A stretch of DNA of 64,000 nucleotides from Arachidicoccus ginsenosidivorans (GTDB lineage Bacteria > Bacteroidota > Bacteroidia > Chitinophagales > Chitinophagaceae), in contig NZ_CP042434.1 in the NCBI RefSeq assembly GCF_007971385.1, positions 310,001 to 374,000 of the forward strand, read 5' to 3'. Of the stretch, positions 50,190-58,544 are shown piece by piece; position 1 is the stretch's first letter, and each line of letters begins with the position of its first letter. The position numbers and the translations under genes were made by a program. The notes beneath the pieces were generated by a model. That model was not told the DNA's origin. It was given only the letters and a program-made list of their open reading frames with translations, and ran no database searches.

Positions 50190-50229
50190 AGACCAGTTGC
50201 CCCTTGAATAATCAAAGAACAGCTGGTCT
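50190..50229 (-). terminator. Terminator of the GH20-GH3 operon
   Basis: AGACCAGTTG (50190-50199) pairs with CAGCTGGTCT (50220-50229), with one G-T pair, 45 bases after the GH3 stop. Followed on the minus strand by a short T-rich stretch. Confidence 0.5.
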
Positions 50230-50274
50230 GACATCGAAATACGATTTAATCTCTCCTATTAATTTATTTACGTA

Positions 50275-52716
50275 TTAATTTTCTACCTCCAATTTTTCCT
50301 TAAGTGCGATATTAGCGGAACTATGCCCGATCATAATTTCAAAGGTCCCCGGTTCTACCACATGCTCCATCTTTCTATTCCAAAGCATCAGATCATCCGG
50401 AACAATCTTAAACGCAACTGTTTTTGTTTCCCCTGGTTTTAAATGCACTCTTTCAAATCCTCGTAAGTTTTTTTCAAAAGTAGTCACTGAACTTAAAATA
50501 TCTCTGGTATACATCTGAACAACATCATCGCCTTCCCGATCACCGGTATTGCTCACATCTACATAGACGGTAGTAGTACCATCTGTTTTGATATGATTTG
50601 GTGCAATTCTTAAATTTTTATAACTAAAAGTTGTGTAACTTAACCCATGGCCAAATGGATACAAGAGCCCTTTAATTTTTGCACCTTCTCCCGCATCACT
50701 TTGAGCATTGGGCTTAGATGGAAAATGAAGCGGCAACTGGCCGACCGATTTAGGAAAAGTAAGCGTCAGTTTTCCGCCAGGATTATAATCCCCAAATAGT
50801 ACGTCAGCAATCGCGGTTCCCCCTTTAACGCCTGGATAACCTGCGTAAATAATCCCCTTCACATATTTATTTATCCAATTGATGGTCATGGGTTGCGTAC
50901 CAATAAGCACCACCACCACCGGTGTTCCAGTAGCATAGACCTCCTGAATTAACTGTCTTTGAAATCCAGGCAAATCCAGATCCGTACTGCTTTTATTCTC
51001 TCCGGCAGTCCTTGTATTACCGCCCAATGCTACCACCGCTACATCAGCCTGCCGGGCGATAGCCACTGCACTGTCCATCATCCTTCTTGCCGCTGAATCA
51101 GGCGCCTCAGGTAAAATCTGACTTTCTGGCCAGTTCTTATCCACCAGGTCACAGCCCTTTGCATATACGACCTTGTTTGTCCCTAATTTTTCCGTAACCC
51201 CTTGCAATATATTTACACTTGGCGCCATCAAAGGTCCATAATGTGTATGTGCATAATCATTATCCAAAATATTAGGCCCAATCAGAGCCACTTTATTTAT
51301 CGTTTTATTTAATGGCAATATATTGTCCTTATTTTTCAATAGAACAATGCTCTCCCTGGATGCCTGGAGCGCAACCTTCTGATGCGCTTCGCTATTAACA
51401 ATTTCCTTGCTATGCTCGGGATTTTCGACATAAGGATGATCGAAGAGGCCCAGCTTAAATTTTACACGTAGCACATCAGCCACCCTTTCGTTGAGTATTT
51501 TTTCTGCCAATTTCCCTTCTTTAACCAAGGCTCTTACCGCCTCAATCATATTATTTGGCGGTGCAAAGGTCGTACGAACATTCATCCCAGCCATCAAAGC
51601 CTGATAAACTGCATCCTTAAAATCCTTGGCCACATGATGCTTGGAAAACAGATACTCCATGGCATCACTATCACTGACGACATACCCTTTAAATTTAAAT
51701 TTGTCCCTTAACACATCTGTCAACCAGTAATGACTACCTGTAATAGGAATGCCATCGTAATCATTATAGGAACACATAATTCCCATTACGTCTACACTAT
51801 CGAGCACATGCCTGAATGAATATAGCAACAGGTCGCGCATTTCTCTTTCTGGAATTTGTGGATCTGTCCTGGCCATCCCTTCCCTGGCGCCATTATTATT
51901 ACTGTAAACGGCAAAATGCTTAAGCGTACTGGCAATGCCTTGTTGCTGCATCGCTCTTGCCATCTGGATACCCATTTGGGCCACCAGATAGGGGGATTCT
52001 CCATAAGACTCCTCCAACCTCCCCCACCTTTGATCACGTACTACATCCATAATGGGTGCATAAACGTTGGTATAACCTAAGGCCTTTGCTTCTTGTCCTT
52101 CAATAATCCCCATTTGTCGAACCAAAGATTTGTCCCAGGTCATCCCCATATTAAGTGCAGTCGGGAAACCTGTCGCATTATAAGCTTCAACTCCGCGAAT
52201 ACCCTCATCGGTAAAGTCAGCGGGTATGCCGAGTCTTGTTTGTTCAATAAAAAAACGCTGGACTTCGTTCATGCCCCAGATATGACGAAAGATATTACTG
52301 GCCAATGGCCCCTTGTCAATATGTCCCCATTGGATAAATCCATTAAATTCTTCATCGATATTGGCGATCCCATCTTTCCAGATTTCATTTTTTCAATCTT
52401 TTGTGGGCAAAGAGTCTTTGAGGACACGTTGATAACCGTATAAGGTAGCCAATTGGCAAGACTTTTCATTTAAATTCATTTTGGATAAAAGATCCTGAAC
52501 ACGCGCATCAACAGGCTTTGTTGGATCCTCATAAATATCTTTTTTGCCATTTTTATTCAGATCATTCCAACCTTTATGGTAGATTTCCTTTTTGGGAGCA
52601 AATGCCTGCCCCCAGCCAGTTGTTGCCACTGTCGCCATAAACAGTGTAAAAACCAACCATTTAATATTGCGACCACATTTTTTTTCTTTCAATTTATAGG
52701 TATCTGTTATTTTCAT
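50275..52716 (-). pseudogene. GH3 beta-glycosidase (BglX-like), one in-frame stop
   Basis: Residues 1-37 contain a signal peptide. The catalytic TIM-barrel has LKHFAVYSNNNGAREG, the nucleophile Asp in YVVSDSDAMEYL, then the alpha/beta sandwich (VALGGNTRTAGENKSS), and a C-terminal fibronectin-III-like domain (SNTGDREGDDVVQMY). The reading frame is continuous except for a TGA at 52393-52395, which interrupts KD-stop-KNEIWKDGIAN where Trp (TGG) would be expected. This is a substitution, not an indel. It acts with the GH20 enzyme 62 bases upstream; substrate could be chito- or beta-gluco-oligosaccharides. Confidence 0.88.
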
Positions 52717-52778
52717 TACAAAATGATTATATTATTTTTTTATATATATTTCTTATGCACCTGCTAATGCTGATAAAT

Positions 52779-54641
52779 CTACTTTTTCACCTCAGGTGTA
52801 TAAGCAGGATCAAATGGATTATAATAATCAATACCCGCCTTATTATATAAGTAAAGTTCAGATTTAAGCGTATTTTCAAAATGATCAATCTGTCTGACGG
52901 TCTTTTTTGTCCAGGCTGCAGCTGCGAGCGCTGCCATTCTTGGGAAAAGCATAAAGTCCAATCTTTGTACTGTGTGCACAGTTTCTGTCCAAAGATTGGC
53001 CTGTAATCCAAGCACCTTTCCTTTACTTTCCATATTGATAGTATATGATGCGGGATCAAAATCAAAGACCTGCTGAAGGGAGGCATATTTTCCAGCCCAT
53101 TTCCTACCCACTTTATGGGAACTGTCCTGCACAAAATCAAAATATAATGGAATCCTGGGGCACATCACAACATCATACCCTTTCTCAATGGCATGCTTTA
53201 ACGCACCAATCTTATCATGGCGCCACCAAAAAATAATCGTTTTATTAGCATCTAACCCAGCATCCACGCCCTCGTCCCAGGTTAAAATTTTGTCATTATA
53301 CTGCAATGCAGAATCTGCCATTCTTCTTAAAAAATAGGCCTCTACTTCTTTATTGTCTTTTAAATGCCGGCTAGTCATCAGGTTTTTGACAGCTGGTAAT
53401 TGTCCCCAACTACCATTACCAAAAGAGACTTCATCCCCTCCCAAATGCACCATTTTGCTACCAAATAATCCTTGTACTTCTCTTAGAATGTTGGTCAGAA
53501 AGCTATAAGTACTATCTCTACCTGGATTAAAGGTAAAATTGGCAAATTTCCCTACCCCACCACCACTATTTTCAGGATAAGCCCTGTTAGCAGCGGTCGC
53601 GTGTCCCGGCATATCTATTTCAGGGATGACAGTGATGCCTAATGCCTTTGCGTAGGTAATCACCTCTTTAATGTCCGCCTGCGTATAATACATTGCAGGA
53701 GCTGTGGAATCCGTCTTATTACCAATGGCTCCAATTGTCGTAAGTTTAGGATAGGTATTCATCTGAATCCGCCAACCAGGCTCATCGGTCAGGTGCCAAT
53801 GAAACCGGTTGAGTTTATAATAGGCCATCCAGGTTAAAAGCTTTTCTACCTCAGCTTTACCAAAGAAATGCCTGGATTCATCCAGCATAAGACCGCGCCA
53901 CTCATAATTTGGTTGATCCTGAATCTGCCAGCAAGGAATCCTTAATTGAGCAGAATTCAGCATAGAACCTTGATTATTAATATTTTCATGAATCCCTAAT
54001 TGAATAAGACTTATAAGTCCGTATAGAAACCCTGATTGATCGTTAGCTGTAATGACAACCCTATTTGGAGAAATGCTTAATCTATAACTACCTGTCTTCG
54101 TGGCAATGGCTGCATCACTAATTAGCTTATCGCCAGGTCTAGCTAAATTCAGCATAATACTTGGAATTGATTCATTCAAAGATTGATTGCGATTCTCATT
54201 AAAGGAAAAGTCCAGGTCTAAATCTAAAAGCCTTTGGATATTAGTTTTAAAAAGAGTTTGCCACTGATTGCGCAACCTGGGATTAATTATCTTTGCTGCA
54301 CCTTTGTCCAATATAATAACCGTATTTGTTTTTAAATAAAAAAACTTACTCCTATTGACCACCAACAAACTGTATTTGTTAGGCAATGGGATAATCGCCG
54401 GGCAAGTGTCCTGTACTTGTTTATCTGCTAACACCTCAAATTGTAAGACCTTTTCCGAGTTTATTATTTTGAAATCGTTTTCCCAATTATTTACAATTAT
54501 TGCGCTACTTGGATTTGGCAAGGCCATTACCAATATAAAAACAGCAATTACAGCCTTTATCATAGCCAAATAACGACAACCAGGCAACTCACCGCCTATC
54601 AAAAACCTATTATTGAAATCCCTCATATATATTTTTTGCAT
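52779..54641 (-). CDS. GH20 beta-N-acetylhexosaminidase, exported
   Basis: 620 residues, intact. A hydrophobic segment near residues 25-47 is the signal peptide; the long N-terminus suggests a later start, e.g. the Met at 54563. GH20b-like domain, then the catalytic barrel with WRGLMLDESRHFFGK, HWHLTDEPGWRIQ, PEIDMPGHATAA and the catalytic pair in HLGGDEVSFG. It removes terminal GlcNAc/GalNAc from chitin fragments or glycans. Probably the first gene of an operon with GH3. Confidence 0.93.
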   Translation of the reverse strand: MQKIYMRDFNNRFLIGGELPGCRYLAMIKAVIAVFILVMALPNPSSAIIVNNWENDFKIINSEKVLQFEVLADKQVQDTCPAIIPLPNKYSLLVVNRSKFFYLKTNTVIILDKGAAKIINPRLRNQWQTLFKTNIQRLLDLDLDFSFNENRNQSLNESIPSIMLNLARPGDKLISDAAIATKTGSYRLSISPNRVVITANDQSGFLYGLISLIQLGIHENINNQGSMLNSAQLRIPCWQIQDQPNYEWRGLMLDESRHFFGKAEVEKLLTWMAYYKLNRFHWHLTDEPGWRIQMNTYPKLTTIGAIGNKTDSTAPAMYYTQADIKEVITYAKALGITVIPEIDMPGHATAANRAYPENSGGGVGKFANFTFNPGRDSTYSFLTNILREVQGLFGSKMVHLGGDEVSFGNGSWGQLPAVKNLMTSRHLKDNKEVEAYFLRRMADSALQYNDKILTWDEGVDAGLDANKTIIFWWRHDKIGALKHAIEKGYDVVMCPRIPLYFDFVQDSSHKVGRKWAGKYASLQQVFDFDPASYTINMESKGKVLGLQANLWTETVHTVQRLDFMLFPRMAALAAAAWTKKTVRQIDHFENTLKSELYLYNKAGIDYYNPFDPAYTPEVKK

Positions 54642-54854
54642 TATTTAAATCACCTTTTAAAATCAAAATAGAGGCATATTCAAATATACCGACCATCATA
54701 ATGGAGTATAATAGGCTACATAAAATCTTTTGCCATTATGCCTACTCCCTTACAAGGCCATTGTCAACCTTGTTTAAAATTATAGTAAACCAAAAATAGC
54801 TTATTTGTTTGTATAATTGCCATCCAAGGTATGCTATATTTGATATCCACATAT

Positions 54855-55238
54855 TTATTTAGCCTGATAGACCCTCACATAATCGTATACAACACTATCA
54901 GGATATTTCCCTAGAGTCGGGTCTCCACCAAAACCTGTCAATTCTGTACTGAGAATAATATATTCGGGACGATTAGATATCCCAAAAGATGTTGTAGATG
55001 TAATCACTCCATCTACATAAAACGTATAAGCATCTTTTGTCCATAAAAGTCCAAAAGTATGAAACCCACTATCTATATGGGCAATTTTAATCTGTTTAGA
55101 TTCCGCTTTATGAGAAGCGCCATAACCATTTATGTGGACAGTCTGCCATATTGTATCCGGACTTTTTCTATGATATTCAAATATATCTATTTCACTGCCG
55201 TTTTTCCTGGTATTATTAATGCAGGTGTCTGCTACCTT
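54855..55238 (-). pseudogene. GH16 beta-glucanase remnant, catalytic half without N-terminus
   Basis: A start-less open stretch of about 127 codons. It contains the GH16 catalytic motif GSEIDIFE (Glu, Asp, Glu), then HINGYGASHKAES, FHTFGLLWTKDAYTFYVDG, and ends PDSVVYDYVRVYQAK, the usual GH16 C-terminus. A stop lies in frame at 55239-55241 and the N-terminal half is not present upstream: beyond it a different sequence begins. One frame nearby reads NATFVGSK before the break, so a frameshift plus truncation is possible. Endo-beta-1,3-glucanase was the likely original activity. Confidence 0.75.
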
Positions 55239-55353
55239 TTAGAGCCAACAAAAGTTGCATTTCCAAATTTGCCAAACCACTTAAAAGCGGACACGATTTT
55301 AGTACAAAAAACGAATTTCAGAAGTCATTAAACGGCTAAAAACAGAATTGGAA

Positions 55354-56529
55354 TTAATTATTTTTTAAGAAACTCTCTATTTGCTTTTCATTATTTATGC
55401 TTAAACCTAAAGATCTATAAATAATCACCCCATGCTTGTTTATTAATAAAGTTACAGGGATTGCAGTGACTCCATATAAACTTGAAATTATATTTTTATT
55501 ATCAAAAATTTGCCTCCAATTCATTTTACTTTGTTCAATTTCCTTTTTAAATTTATTGAAATCATTGTCCTTATTGATACCAATGATTACTAAGCTATCA
55601 GAAGAGAAATTAGCTCTTAACTTTTTTACTAAAGGAACTGCTGCCATGCATGGTCCGCACCAGGTTGCCCAAAAATCAAGTAAAATGTATTTTCCATTCA
55701 ACTTGTTTAAGTCAACATCATTATCTTCTACATCCTTCGCAACAAAGAGAGGAGCTGTTTGACCTTCTTTAGGAGGAGAAATTACATAACTCTTTAAACG
55801 ATTAATAAGTTGAATACCTTCAAAACTATTGATAAACTTTTTTGGAAAAATAGACTTTAATGATACAAGTAAAGATCGTAGGTAAGCAGTATCTTTGGCT
55901 AAAAAAGTTAAAGAAAAATCAACGATTTGATTTTTAAAAAACTAAAATGAATAATAACTATTTGAATGATTTTGCAAAAAAGAAATCGTATTGTCATTTA
56001 ATGCTTGAGTTATTTTTTTGAAAAGTCGATGCAAGGAATCATTTGTAGGGCCTTTGGAATTTTGTTTCCAAAAGTTGTTCATTGAAGCTACCTCTTTTCT
56101 TCTATTTGTTGATAATTCTTTAAAAAGTCTATTATAAACAGTATCAAAAGCTGGGAGTATTTCCTTCAAAGAATGATATTTAAGTAATGTTTCATGATCT
56201 TTATTTTCTTGGGACAAACAAATTTTTGCCGGATGATTATTGACAAAAAATATGATCTTATTTTTTTCAAAGACACCATTTATAATTGATATGGTAAATG
56301 TAACATATTCAGAATAATAAACTCCATGTAATCTCAATATATTTTTTGAGAAATTATCGGAAACAATATTTTTATTTTTACCATCAAAATATTCAATACG
56401 AATATTCTTTGGGTTAATTGAACTATCTATCTTAATTAGTATATCAAAAGAATTTGCGGACCAAGCTTTAGCATGGAATAAAAACAATGCAATAATGATA
56501 AAAGGAATTCCATAAATATTTTTGAGCAT
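55354..56529 (-). pseudogene. TlpA-family thioredoxin, second tandem copy, in-frame stop
   Basis: The N-terminal signal peptide (to about residue 25) and unknown beta domain run to a TAG at 55942-55944 that interrupts YYSF-stop-FFKNQIVDF. The upstream paralogue has FSFWYFKNE at the same place, so Trp TGG has become TAG. The frame then continues open to 55354 with FWATWCGPCMAAVPL (CxxC redox motif) and the cis-Pro loop VTAIPVTLLINKHG. About 391 codons. A microsatellite lies 74 bases before the start. Confidence 0.85.
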
Positions 56530-56602
56530 ATATGTAAATACAAGTTTTGTGTTTATAAAAATACTAAATAACGAACACTCTTGTCAGATCTATATATCTA
56601 TA

Positions 56603-56676
56603 ATATATATATATATATAGAGAGAGAGAGAGTGAGTGAGTGAGTGAGTGAGTGAGTGAGTGAGTGAGTGAGTGAG
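56603..56676. repeat. Compound microsatellite (AT)n-(GA)n-(TGAG)11
   Basis: 56603-56619 alternates A and T, 56620-56632 is (GA)6G, and 56633-56676 is eleven perfect TGAG units. It lies between the two tandem TlpA genes, 74-147 bases before the start of the second. Tetranucleotide tracts of this length are rare in bacterial genomes and are prone to slipped-strand length change. Confidence 0.95.
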
Positions 56677-56692
56677 ATAGACAATGCCAATA

Positions 56693-57934
56693 TCATAATA
56701 AATGTTTTCCAATAATTAAACCTTCTATTTTCTTTTTATCATCATTATTTAACAAGCCTATATGCCTATAAATAATTGCTCCATGCTTATCGATAAGAAT
56801 CGTCGTAGGGAATGCGGTTATGCCATATAAGTTTGTAATTTTATTTTTTACATCGAAAATATGTACCCAATTCATTTCACTGCGTGCAATTTCTTTCTTA
56901 AATAGGTTAAAATCCCGATCTTTATCGACGCCGATGATCACCAAGCTATCCGAAGAGAAATCTGCCCTGATTTGTTTTATTAAAGGAATTGAAGCCATGC
57001 ACGGACCACACCAGGTTGCCCAAAAGTCAAGTAAAACGTATTTGCCTTTCAAGTTATTCAAAACAACATTATTGCCTTTTATATTTTTAGTAACAAAGAG
57101 AGGGGCAATATTTTTTTCTTTTGGGGGAGCAATTAAACCCTCTAAGCGGTTAATGATTTGAATCCCCTCAGGGCTATCGACATATCTTTTTGGAAAATTA
57201 GAGCGCAGGAAAACTAGCAAAAAGTGAAGGTATGAAGAATTAAAGTAGGTTGTATCATCTACAAAAAATGATATTGCTTGTGTAATAACTTCATTTTTAA
57301 AGTACCAAAAAGAAAAATAGTCTTCGCGATTTTTTTTTGCGGCTTGCATTATAGATGCATTTCTCAATTTTGTCAGTTGAAAAAATCTATTTGTCACAGA
57401 ATCTGTTTTATATAGCTGTTTCCCATATTGCTGCAAAAATTCATTGATTAATTTGGTTTCTTTTAATGATTTGAATATTAATACAATTCTGTTTGTTGTG
57501 TCGTAAATGGGTTTTACATTTTGTGATTTGGAATTGTAATCCAATTTGTTTTGCTTATTTTTGAATAAATTGATAGTTGCTGGACATCTATCAATAAAAA
57601 AATCGAGACGGGAATATCTTCCGGAATCTGAATAGTAAAGTTCCAATGCTAAATACCTTGAAAAGAATTTTCCTTCCAAATGTAGGGTATCCGTTTTATT
57701 TAAAATAGGAATAAGATTTAGCCCATTATCATATTGAACTACTAACGATTTTAGATTAACGCTTGTATCTGATACTATTGATACATCAAAATTCTGTTGA
57801 GATAAAAGCGAGGTAGGTAAAATAAACAGTATAACTACACAGACGATGAATGATCTTAAAGAGAGATTAAGAATGCTAATACGGCAGGTTATTTTTAAGA
57901 TGTGTTTATAAAATCGATTACCATTAATAACCAT
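56693..57934 (-). CDS. TlpA-family periplasmic thioredoxin, first tandem copy
   Basis: 413 residues, intact. Signal peptide near 27-46 (SFIVCVVILFILPTSLLSQ), a non-conserved beta-rich and helical region (about 50-290), then an AhpC/TSA-type thioredoxin fold with KYVLLDFWATWCGPCMAS (CxxC redox motif) and AFPTTILIDKHG. It should reduce or isomerise disulfides outside the cytoplasm. It follows the small RiPP-like peptide and the tiny membrane ORF, and precedes a paralogue with a nonsense codon. Confidence 0.9.
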   Translation of the reverse strand: MVINGNRFYKHILKITCRISILNLSLRSFIVCVVILFILPTSLLSQQNFDVSIVSDTSVNLKSLVVQYDNGLNLIPILNKTDTLHLEGKFFSRYLALELYYSDSGRYSRLDFFIDRCPATINLFKNKQNKLDYNSKSQNVKPIYDTTNRIVLIFKSLKETKLINEFLQQYGKQLYKTDSVTNRFFQLTKLRNASIMQAAKKNREDYFSFWYFKNEVITQAISFFVDDTTYFNSSYLHFLLVFLRSNFPKRYVDSPEGIQIINRLEGLIAPPKEKNIAPLFVTKNIKGNNVVLNNLKGKYVLLDFWATWCGPCMASIPLIKQIRADFSSDSLVIIGVDKDRDFNLFKKEIARSEMNWVHIFDVKNKITNLYGITAFPTTILIDKHGAIIYRHIGLLNNDDKKKIEGLIIGKHLL

Positions 57935-57983
57935 TTTAATTTATTTCGGATTTAGAGAAAAATGCGTTTATAGCGTAGCAGAT

Positions 57984-58218
57984 TCATTTAATAAACTCTT
58001 TAAATGGTCTCAGGTTAATATTTTCGCTTTTTTTAATAATAAATATCATAAGTAGATACGGGTAAAAAGAAACAAGAAGGAGAAACGCTTCATATTCATT
58101 AACTGCTATTGTTACTAACAGAATAGGTACTACAAAGTTTCCTCCCTATTTAATATCCAACATATTTTTTTACTTCGTAAAAAAAAGATATAAGTCCTAC
58201 TAAACAGAGGAGGGACAT
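57984..58218 (-). pseudogene. Possible tiny membrane protein, 78 residues, two frameshifts
   Basis: An ATG inside the end of the peptide gene (58218) starts MSLLCLVGLISFF. Adding one base to the eight-T run (about 58180-58187) and one to the three-G run (about 58144-58146) continues as RSKKICWILNR, GGNFVVPILLVTIAV, NEYEAFLLLVSFYPYLLMI and a stop at 57984. Read this way it has two or three membrane segments. It overlaps the peptide gene, which is common in coupled genes. Without the repairs no ORF exists, so this is tentative. Confidence 0.3.
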
Positions 58219-58408
58219 GACTTCATCGTTGTCGTTCTAGAAACACTATAATCAAAAGCAACAAACCTATTGCCGTTCATAAGTACAGATTGCTGAATGT
58301 AAATCCCACTTTCTTCACTTCCACTACCATCCATAACACTTTTTAAATTACTCTCTTGTAAGTATTTCTGTATCGCCAAGTTCAAGCATTTAATTTTAAT
58401 TTTTCCAT
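58200..58408 (-). CDS. Small peptide with GG-type leader, RiPP precursor candidate
   Basis: The ATG at 58408 reads MEKLKLNA and then a TGA; adding one T to the TT at 58384-58385 gives MEKLKLNALNLAIQKY, LQESNLKSVMDGSGSEESG and a 69-residue total ending SRTTTMKSCPSSV. The Met-x-Lys-Leu-Lys-Leu-Asn start, amphipathic helix and ES-NLK-VM-DGSGS region resemble Bacteroidota natural-product precursors of the GG type, where a peptidase-ABC transporter cuts after a small-residue pair. Without the repair, a TTG start at 58385 yields 61 residues. No modification enzyme or transporter is seen in the window. A promoter, -7 at 58448-58455, precedes it. Confidence 0.5.
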
Positions 58409-58447
58409 TTTGAAAATTTTAAAGATCTTAAAAATAACTTACATTAA

Positions 58448-58455
58448 CAAAGTTA
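58448..58455 (-). promoter_or_regulatory. -7 element of the peptide gene
   Basis: TAACTTTG on the minus strand matches TAnnTTTG and lies 40 bases before the ATG at 58408. The -33 region is not clear. Confidence 0.4.
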
Positions 58456-58460
58456 AGTTC

Positions 58461-58487
58461 ATATAATGAAAAAATACCTCATTATAT
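58461..58487 (-). terminator. Dyad between the TonB receptor and peptide genes
   Basis: ATATAATGA (58461-58469) with TCATTATAT (58479-58487) and nine-base loop. It could terminate the TonB gene or bind a regulator of the peptide promoter; it sits about where the -33 element would be. Confidence 0.4.
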
Positions 58488-58544
58488 AAAACAAATCGTT
58501 AATTAGTTGTAAATATTATAAATATATATTCTTTAACATTATTG

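Noticed and set aside
50275-52305. GH3 as two separate genes (short N-terminal protein and 676-residue protein)
   Set aside because: Both halves share one frame broken by a single TGA, and the sequence across it is continuous GH3, so one damaged gene is the better reading.
56603-56676. CRISPR-like repeat array
   Set aside because: Uninterrupted short tandem units without spacers.
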